Assembly (NCBI RefSeq): GCF_001411495.1
Contig: NZ_CP012981.1
Span: forward strand, 1,302,001 to 1,366,000
Direction: 5' to 3'
DNA length: 64,000 nucleotides
From: Burkholderia cepacia ATCC 25416
Lineage (GTDB): Bacteria; Pseudomonadota; Gammaproteobacteria; Burkholderiales; Burkholderiaceae
Shown: one piece after another, positions 58,249 through 64,000 of the stretch
Position numbering within the stretch: position 1 is the first letter of the stretch
Layout of the letters: each line of letters begins with the position of its first letter
The notes under the pieces: generated by a model
Seen by the model: only the letters and a program-made list of their open reading frames with translations
Told to the model about the DNA's origin: nothing
The model's database searches: none
Translations under genes and position numbers: made by a program

Positions 58249-59547
58249 TCAGCCCTTGCGCTTGTCGACGACGCGTCGCGCCTTGCCGACCGAACGCTCG
58301 ATCCCGTTCACGGGCAGCACGTTGATTACGGCCGTCACGCCGATCAGCGACTTGATGTCGTGTGCGAGCGCCTGTTTGGCCGCATGAATCGCCGCCGTAT
58401 CGGGCGCAGTCTCCGGACAGGGCTCGACATTGAGTGTCAGCACGTCGAGCGGGCCTTCCTTCGTCAGTACGATCTGGTAGTGCGGTGCGAGCGCGCGCTG
58501 CTTGAGCAGCTGCTCCTCGATTTGCGTCGGGAACACGTTGACACCGCGCACGATCATCATGTCGTCCGAACGCCCCGTGATCTTCTCCATCCGGCGCATC
58601 GTGCGGGCAGTGCCAGGCAGCAGCCGCGTGAGATCGCGGGTCCGGTAGCGGACGATCGGCAGTGCCTCCTTCGTCAGCGACGTGAACACGAGCTCGCCGA
58701 GTTCGCCGTCCGGAAGCACTTCGCCGGTTTCAGGGTCGATGATTTCAGGATAGAAGTGGTCTTCCCAGATGGTCGGGCCGTCCTTGGTCTCGACGCATTC
58801 GGACGCGACGCCGGGGCCCATCACTTCGGAAAGTCCGTAGATGTCGACCGCGTCGATGCCCATCCGCTGCTCGATCGCGACGCGCATGTCGTTGGTCCAC
58901 GGTTCCGCGCCGAAGATGCCGATGCGCAGCGAACTCTGCACCGGATCGAGACCCTGGCGCTCGATTTCGTCGGCGATCGACAGCATGTAGCTCGGCGTCA
59001 CCATGATGATGTCGGGCCGGAAATCCTGGATCAGCTGCACCTGCTTTTCGGTCTGGCCGCCGCCGAACGGGATCACGGTCAGCCCCGCGCGTTCGGCGCC
59101 GTAGTGCGCACCGAGCCCGCCTGTGAACAGGCCGTAGCCGTAGCTCACGTGCACCTTGTCGCCGCGGCGCGCACCGGCGGCGCGGATCGAGCGAGCGACG
59201 AGGTTCGCCCACGTGTCGATGTCGCCGGCCGTATAGCCGACGACCGTCGGCTTGCCGGTCGTGCCCGACGACGCATGAATGCGCGAGATCTGGTCCTGCG
59301 GCACCGCGAACATCCCGAACGGGTAACTGTCGCGCAGGTCGCTCTTCGTCGTGAACGGGAAGCGCGCCAGGTCGGCGAGCGTCTTCAGGTCGTCCGGATG
59401 GACGCCCGCGTCGTCGAACTTGCGACGATAGACGGGAGAGTGGTCATACGCATGCCGGAGCGACCACTTGAGGCGTTCGAGCTGCAGCGCGGTCAGCTCG
59501 TCGCGTGAGGCGGTCTCGATCGGCTCGAGCGGTAGCGGGGTAGTCAT
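58249..59547 (-). CDS. paaK: Phenylacetate-CoA ligase
   Basis: A 432-residue AMP-forming ligase that starts phenylacetate degradation by making phenylacetyl-CoA. The phosphate-binding loop is SSGTTGKPTVVGYT, with YGLSEVMGPGVASEC and YRTRDLTRLLPG in the C-terminal part. It is the last gene of the leftward paaN-thiolase-paaG-paaI-paaK run, 38 bases after paaI. Confidence 0.95.
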   Translation of the reverse strand: MTTPLPLEPIETASRDELTALQLERLKWSLRHAYDHSPVYRRKFDDAGVHPDDLKTLADLARFPFTTKSDLRDSYPFGMFAVPQDQISRIHASSGTTGKPTVVGYTAGDIDTWANLVARSIRAAGARRGDKVHVSYGYGLFTGGLGAHYGAERAGLTVIPFGGGQTEKQVQLIQDFRPDIIMVTPSYMLSIADEIERQGLDPVQSSLRIGIFGAEPWTNDMRVAIEQRMGIDAVDIYGLSEVMGPGVASECVETKDGPTIWEDHFYPEIIDPETGEVLPDGELGELVFTSLTKEALPIVRYRTRDLTRLLPGTARTMRRMEKITGRSDDMMIVRGVNVFPTQIEEQLLKQRALAPHYQIVLTKEGPLDVLTLNVEPCPETAPDTAAIHAAKQALAHDIKSLIGVTAVINVLPVNGIERSVGKARRVVDKRKG

Positions 59548-59585
59548 GCATGTCTCCAGTGTTTGTTATGTGCGAGCCGTCGGCG

Positions 59586-60038
59586 TCAGCGGTCTTCCGG
59601 GATGACCGTACCCTTGATCTGGGCGGATTTGCCGCGAAACATCGCGACGGTTTCCCCGGTCTGGTTCGTGACGCGGATGTCGTAGATCCCTTGGCGGCCG
59701 GCGCGTGCCTGCTCGATCGCCTCGGCCGTCAGCACGTCGTCGCCGTGCACGGGGCGCAGGAATTCGATCGAGCAGCCGGCCGCGACTGTGTTCACGTTGT
59801 ACGAGTTGCATGCGAACGCGAACGTCGAATCGGCCAGCGTGAAGATGATCCCGCCATGGCAGGTCTGATGCCCGTTCAGGAATTCGGGCCGCACGCGCAT
59901 TTGCAGGCGCGCGTAGCCGGCGCGTACTTCGGCGATTTCCATCCCGAACGCGCGGCTGCATGCGTCGGCGTCGTACATGGCTCGCGCGGCGGCACGGGCG
60001 AGCGAGTCGGGGTCGAGCGTGGCAGTGGCGTCCGTCAT
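59586..60038 (-). CDS. paaI: Hydroxyphenylacetyl-CoA thioesterase PaaI
   Basis: A 150-residue hotdog-fold thioesterase with the family motif NGHQTCHGGIIFTLADSTFA containing the catalytic Asp. PaaI hydrolyses stalled ring-hydroxylated CoA esters and protects the CoA pool. It starts one base after the paaG stop, implying coupled translation. Confidence 0.93.
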   Translation of the reverse strand: MTDATATLDPDSLARAAARAMYDADACSRAFGMEIAEVRAGYARLQMRVRPEFLNGHQTCHGGIIFTLADSTFAFACNSYNVNTVAAGCSIEFLRPVHGDDVLTAEAIEQARAGRQGIYDIRVTNQTGETVAMFRGKSAQIKGTVIPEDR

Positions 60039-60039
60039 G

Positions 60040-60831
60040 TCAACGCCCCTCGAAGCGCGGCGCGCGCTTCTCGATGAATGCCTTCACGCCTTCCGCATAG
60101 TCGTACGACTGACCGAGCTTGCGCTGCAGGTCACGTTCCTGGTCGAGTTGCTGGTCGAGCGTGTTCGTGACGCTGTCGCGCATCGATTGCTTGATCGATG
60201 CGATCGCGAGCGTCGGCTGCTGCGCAAGCTGGGTGGCGAGCTGGCGGACTGACGCAGCGAGGGTGTCATCGTCGACCGCGCGCCAGATCAAGCCCCATTG
60301 CTCGGCCTGTTCGGCGCCGAGCTTGTCGCCGGTCAGCGCGAGCCCCAGCGCGCGTGCCATGCCGACGCGTTGCGGCAGGAACCATGTGCCGCCCGAATCG
60401 GGTACGAGCCCGATCTTGACGAAGGCCTGGATGAAACTGCTCGAGCGGGCGGCGAACACGAGATCGCACGCGAGCGCGAGGTTCGCGCCGGCGCCGGCCG
60501 CGGTGCCGTTGACGGCGGCGATGACCGGTATCGGCAGACGCTGCAGGCGGCGGATCAGCGGATTGAAGTGCTCGTCGATCAGCGCGCCGAGGTCGGTGGA
60601 CGCGCCCGGCGTGAAGTCGAGATCGGCCAGGTCCTGGCCCGCGCAGAAGCCGCGCCCCGCGCCAGTCAGGATCAGTGCGCGCGCGCCGGCCGCCTCGACA
60701 TCATCGAGTGCCGACTGCAGTTCGCGATGCATCGCCCGCGTAAAGCTGTTCAGCTTGTCGGGGCGGTTGAGGGTAATCGTGGCCACGTTCGAGGCGCGAT
60801 CGATATCCAGCTGAATCGCCTGATAGGACAT
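60040..60831 (-). CDS. paaG: 1,2-epoxyphenylacetyl-CoA isomerase PaaG
   Basis: A 263-residue crotonase-fold enzyme. The oxyanion-hole parts are GRGFCAGQDLADL and NGTAAGAGANLALACDL, and the catalytic Asp loop is GLVPDSGGTWFLP. It converts the ring epoxide to oxepin-CoA. Length equals that of the E. coli enzyme. It follows the thiolase by 45 bases. The epoxidase genes paaABCDE are not in this window. Confidence 0.9.
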   Translation of the reverse strand: MSYQAIQLDIDRASNVATITLNRPDKLNSFTRAMHRELQSALDDVEAAGARALILTGAGRGFCAGQDLADLDFTPGASTDLGALIDEHFNPLIRRLQRLPIPVIAAVNGTAAGAGANLALACDLVFAARSSSFIQAFVKIGLVPDSGGTWFLPQRVGMARALGLALTGDKLGAEQAEQWGLIWRAVDDDTLAASVRQLATQLAQQPTLAIASIKQSMRDSVTNTLDQQLDQERDLQRKLGQSYDYAEGVKAFIEKRAPRFEGR

Positions 60832-60876
60832 GCAGTGTCTCCTTCATGACTTCGTTATAGGCGCGCGGTGCGTGGG

Positions 60877-62079
60877 TTACACGCGTTCGATCGCGAGCGC
60901 GATACCCTGGCCGACGCCGATGCACATCGTACAGAGCGCAAAGCGGCCGCCCGTACGCTCGAGTTGGTGGAGCGCCGTGGTCACGAGCCGCGCGCCCGAT
61001 GCGCCGAGCGGATGGCCCAGTGCGATTGCGCCGCCGTTCGGGTTCACGCGCGGATCGTCGTCGGCGACGCCGAGCATGCGCAGCACCGCCAGACCTTGCG
61101 ACGCAAACGCCTCGTTCAGCTCGATCACGTCGAACTGGTCGATCGTCATCCCGAGCTGGCGCAGCAGTTTCTGCGTGGCCGGTGCGGGCCCGATGCCCAT
61201 CACGCGCGGCGCGACGCCGGCCGTCGCCATTCCGACGACCCGTGCGCGGCGGCGCAGGCCGTACTGGTCCGCTGCCTGTGCATTGGCGAGCAGCAGCGCG
61301 CACGCACCGTCGTTGACGCCCGATGCGTTGCCGGCCGTCACCGAACCGTCCGGGCGCACGACGCCTTTCAGCTTCGCGAGCGCTTCGAGCGACGTTTCGC
61401 GCGGATGCTCGTCGCGCGAGACGACCAGCGGATCGCCTTTCTTCTGCGGAATCGTGACCGCGACGATTTCCTCGGCGAGCGTGCCGTCCTGCTGCGCACG
61501 CGCAGCCTTCTGCTGGCTGCGCAGCGCGAACAGATCCTGATCGGCGCGGCTGACGTTGTAGTCGACCGCGACGTTCTCGGCCGTCTCCGGCATCGAATCG
61601 ACGCCATACAGCTGTTTCATCAACGGATTGACGAAGCGCCAGCCGATCGTCGTATCGTAGATGTCGGCCTGGCGCGCGAATGCGCTCGCGGCCTTGCCCA
61701 TCACGAACGGCGCGCGTGTCATGCTCTCGACGCCGCCCGCGATCATCAGGCGCGCCTCCCCGGCCTTGATCGCGCGCGCAGCAGTGCCGACCGCATCCAT
61801 CCCGGAGCCGCACAGGCGGTTCAGCGTCGTGCCGGGCACGTCGGTCGGCAGCCCCGCGAGCAGCGCGGACATGCGCGCGACGTTGCGGTTGTCCTCACCG
61901 GCCTGGTTCGCGCAGCCGTAGATCACGTCGTCGATCGCTGACCAGTCGACGTCACGGTTGCGCTCCACGAGCGCCTTGAGCGGTACCGCACCGAGGTCGT
62001 CGGCGCGGACATCTTTCAGGGCGCCGCCGTAGCGGCCGATGGGGGTGCGAATCGCGTCGCAGATATAGGCGTCTGTCAT
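60877..62079 (-). CDS. paaJ: 3-oxoadipyl-CoA thiolase
   Basis: A 400-residue thiolase with Cys90 (LNRLCGSGMDAV), GGAIALGHPLGASGAR (catalytic His) and CTMCIGVGQG (second Cys). It removes acetyl-CoA from 3-oxoadipyl-CoA at the end of the phenylacetate route; the same enzyme type is called PcaF in protocatechuate degradation. Location between paaN and paaG makes the phenylacetate role the best guess. The ATG at 62079 was chosen (MTDAYICDAIRTP). Confidence 0.92.
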   Translation of the reverse strand: MTDAYICDAIRTPIGRYGGALKDVRADDLGAVPLKALVERNRDVDWSAIDDVIYGCANQAGEDNRNVARMSALLAGLPTDVPGTTLNRLCGSGMDAVGTAARAIKAGEARLMIAGGVESMTRAPFVMGKAASAFARQADIYDTTIGWRFVNPLMKQLYGVDSMPETAENVAVDYNVSRADQDLFALRSQQKAARAQQDGTLAEEIVAVTIPQKKGDPLVVSRDEHPRETSLEALAKLKGVVRPDGSVTAGNASGVNDGACALLLANAQAADQYGLRRRARVVGMATAGVAPRVMGIGPAPATQKLLRQLGMTIDQFDVIELNEAFASQGLAVLRMLGVADDDPRVNPNGGAIALGHPLGASGARLVTTALHQLERTGGRFALCTMCIGVGQGIALAIERV

Positions 62080-62166
62080 GGGCGTATCGATGAGCAACGA
62101 ACCCGCCGGGTGGCGGATTCGTTCATGGTAGAGAACGTGGCGGCGTTTGCACGTCGACCATTCGGG

Positions 62167-63873
62167 TTATGCAGGTTGACCGGCTTCCGCGGGTGCCGCT
62201 TTCGGCGCAACATGGACGCGGCTTTGCACGACGCGGAACCGGTTGGCGACGAATGCCGGGTCCGCCAGCGCCGCGTTGGCTGCCGGGTTCGCGCCCGTGC
62301 CGTGGAAATCCGAGAACGCTGCCGACTGGTTCACGAACACGCCACCGGTCAGGTTGATCGACAGCGCGACGCCGCCGCGCACCGCCGCATCGTGTGCAGC
62401 ATCGACGATGGCTTCGTCGGTACTGTAGACGGAGAGCGTCAGCGCACCATGTTCTGCCGCGATCTCACCGGCGAGATCGAGCGACTGCGCGGTCGAGTCG
62501 GTTGCGATCACGAACGAGATCGGGCCGAACCACTCCTGCGTGAATTTCTCGCGATCGGCCACGTCGAGTTGCAGCACGAGCGGTGTGCGCACGCGGGCAT
62601 CGGGGAACGCGGGGTGCTGGAGGGTAAGGCTGTCGGCGAGCACGCGGCCGAGCTGGCGGGCGTCGTCGATGCGTGCGGTCACGCCTTCGTTCTGGATCGC
62701 GCCGATCAGTTCGACCGAGCGGGCCGGATCGCCGGTGAGTTTCTGCACTGCAACGGCGATTGCCTGTGCGACTTCGTCGAAGCTGGCATGGCCGTCCGCC
62801 GTCCGGATGCCGTCGCGCGGCACGTAGATGTTCTGCGGTGCCGTGCACATCTGGCCGGAGTACAGCGCCAGCGAGAACGCGATGTTCTTGGCGGTGGCCT
62901 TCAGGTCGTCGGTCGAGTCGATCACGATCTGGTTGACGCCTGCCTTCTCCGTATAGACCTGTGCCTGGTGGGCATGGCGCTCGAGCCACGTGCCGTTTTG
63001 CGTGCTGCCGGTGAAGTCGATCAGCTTGATCTCGGGGCGCAGCGCGAGATCCTGAACGAGTGCGCCGTCGTTGGGTTCGGTCGCGAGGAGCGTGACGACG
63101 TTCGGATCGAAGCCGGCTTCGCGCAGCACGTCGCGAGCGATCCGGACCGTGATTGCGAGAGGCAGGATCGCGCCCGGATGCGGTTTGACGATCACGGTGT
63201 TGCCGGTGGCCAGATCGGCGAACAATCCCGGGTAGCCGTTCCAGGTCGGGAACGTGCAGCAGCCGAGTACGAGGCCGGTGCCGCGCGGGACGATCGTGTA
63301 GCGCTTGTGCATCGCGAGCGGCGGGTTCTTGCCTTGCGGCTTCTCCCAGTGCGCATCGGCCGGAATGCGGCGCAGTTCGTCCCACGCATAGGCAACGGCC
63401 TCGAGCGCGCGATCCTGCGCGTGCGGGCCGCCGGCCTGGAACGCCATCATGAATGCCTGCCCCGTGGTGTGCATCACGCTGTAGGCGATCTCGAAGCTCG
63501 CACGATTCAGGCGCGCGAGGATTTCGAGGCTGACGCCGATCCAGGCGCTCGGGCCGGCTTCACGCCATGAACGCTGCGCGGCGGCAGCGGCGGCGATCAG
63601 TTCGTCGGGCGTCGACTTCGGATACCGGATGCCCAGCGCGATGCCGTACGGCGACCGTTCCGCGCCGACCGTTTCTCCGGACGCCGGGTGGTCGAGCGCG
63701 AACGTCTTGTCGAGGTATGACTTGAACGCGGCCTCGCCATCTGCGTTCGCGCTTTCCCCGTACACTTTGGGGCTCGGCATTTCGGCGAACGGGCTCCAGT
63801 ACCCGCGGCTCTCGATGGCGGCGAGTGCGTGCTTCAGCGTGTCTTCGTGCTTCGTGAACAGTGCATGGGTCAT
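62167..63873 (-). CDS. paaN: Phenylacetate degradation aldehyde dehydrogenase PaaN
   Basis: A 568-residue aldehyde-dehydrogenase fold protein that matches the PaaN branch of ring-opening enzymes. The catalytic Cys is in SGQMCTAPQNIYVP, with KPHPGAILPLAI for cofactor binding and IDFTGSTQNGTWLE in the glycine/Glu region. No C-terminal MaoC hydratase domain is visible, unlike the fused PaaZ of E. coli, so oxepin-CoA hydrolysis would need a separate protein. It is the first gene of the operon, with a TetR-type palindrome 46 bases upstream. Confidence 0.88.
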   Translation of the reverse strand: MTHALFTKHEDTLKHALAAIESRGYWSPFAEMPSPKVYGESANADGEAAFKSYLDKTFALDHPASGETVGAERSPYGIALGIRYPKSTPDELIAAAAAAQRSWREAGPSAWIGVSLEILARLNRASFEIAYSVMHTTGQAFMMAFQAGGPHAQDRALEAVAYAWDELRRIPADAHWEKPQGKNPPLAMHKRYTIVPRGTGLVLGCCTFPTWNGYPGLFADLATGNTVIVKPHPGAILPLAITVRIARDVLREAGFDPNVVTLLATEPNDGALVQDLALRPEIKLIDFTGSTQNGTWLERHAHQAQVYTEKAGVNQIVIDSTDDLKATAKNIAFSLALYSGQMCTAPQNIYVPRDGIRTADGHASFDEVAQAIAVAVQKLTGDPARSVELIGAIQNEGVTARIDDARQLGRVLADSLTLQHPAFPDARVRTPLVLQLDVADREKFTQEWFGPISFVIATDSTAQSLDLAGEIAAEHGALTLSVYSTDEAIVDAAHDAAVRGGVALSINLTGGVFVNQSAAFSDFHGTGANPAANAALADPAFVANRFRVVQSRVHVAPKAAPAEAGQPA

Positions 63874-63918
63874 GGCGGCAGCCTGATGGACGATGAGAGG
63901 GTTGGATCGATTAATTAA

Positions 63919-63934
63919 CCGACCGGTTGGTCGG
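63919..63934. promoter_or_regulatory. TetR-type palindrome upstream of paaN
   Basis: CCGACC-GGTT-GGTCGG, centred on ACCGACCGGT, between paaN and the gene beyond the right edge. Inverted repeats of this kind have been described before paa genes in B. cenocepacia as repressor sites. On the minus strand a TACCAT -10-like box lies just upstream, so a bound repressor would block paaN. Confidence 0.65.
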
Positions 63935-64000
63935 AGAATGGTAGCATCAAACTATTCGCATGTGCGAGGCGTTTCTCATTTCATTGATCGAGGAGAAATA
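63935..64000 (+). other. Leader of a divergent gene beyond the edge
   Basis: The last bases end in CGAGGAGAAATA, a strong ribosome site, on the plus strand with no start codon in the window. A rightward gene should begin within the next few bases; its identity cannot be seen. Confidence 0.6.

Overview
The window reads as a stretch of the main chromosome of a Burkholderia species, most likely of the B. cepacia complex. The DNA is uniformly GC-rich with strong codon bias, so long open frames on the opposite strand of real genes are common and were discarded. The gene neighbourhoods (type VI secretion edge, hemA-prfA-prmC-grxD-ubiX, rpe-gph-trpEGDC, paaN-thiolase-paaG-paaI-paaK) are ones known from Burkholderia chromosome 1. 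The species call is an inference from gene content, not from a marker-gene comparison. I saw no rRNA or tRNA gene, prophage or CRISPR array.

Region 1 (1-7814) is the end of a type VI secretion cluster, leftward: a TagX-like M15 peptidase, TssM, TagF and a cut-off OmpA-like protein, with a divergent Cys-containing membrane protein on the right. Region 2 (8021-10259) holds a ZntB/CorA-like transporter, a complete IS481-family element inserted exactly at that gene's stop codon, and a 50-residue XapX protein. Region 3 (10284-26827) is ordinary chromosomal content: oxidoreductase/LysR pair, lipoprotein M1 aminopeptidase, LEA-type lipoprotein, DUF1508 protein, two methyltransferases, DUF1415 protein, TetR/MFS divergent pair with a clear operator, nitroreductase, YegD-like Hsp70, CspA, an amino-acid permease and a DODA-type dioxygenase.

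Region 4 (27042-32139) is the leftward heme/translation-termination cluster hemA-prfA-prmC-grxD-ubiX, preceded by an OmpR-like regulator whose receiver domain lacks the phospho-acceptor Asp. Region 5 (32311-48836) includes a GlsB-like membrane protein, aminopeptidase P, isochorismatase- and HAD-family hydrolases, EttA, a LysR/MFS divergent pair, GabP, YchF, a UbiH-family hydroxylase, DsbC, an M61 peptidase and an azoreductase.

Region 6 (48953-56276) is a leftward block rpe-gph-[trpL attenuator]-trpE-trpG-trpD-trpC-CYTH-ung. A 24-codon leader peptide ending Trp-Pro-Trp-Arg-Arg-Trp, followed by a stem-loop and a T-run, lies between gph and trpE and indicates ribosome-mediated attenuation. Region 7 (56455-58143) has apaG, a 48-residue membrane peptide gene and mltA. 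Region 8 (58249-64000) is a leftward phenylacetate-degradation operon, with a TetR-type palindrome before paaN and a divergent gene beginning just beyond the right edge.

Convergent gene pairs are repeatedly separated by strong bidirectional terminators, at about 23665, 25988, 35667, 42765, 48900 and 58180. The most interesting signals are the trp leader/attenuator, the IS481 insertion whose CTAG target supplies stop codons on both strands, the degenerate receiver domain next to hemA, and the type VI edge genes.
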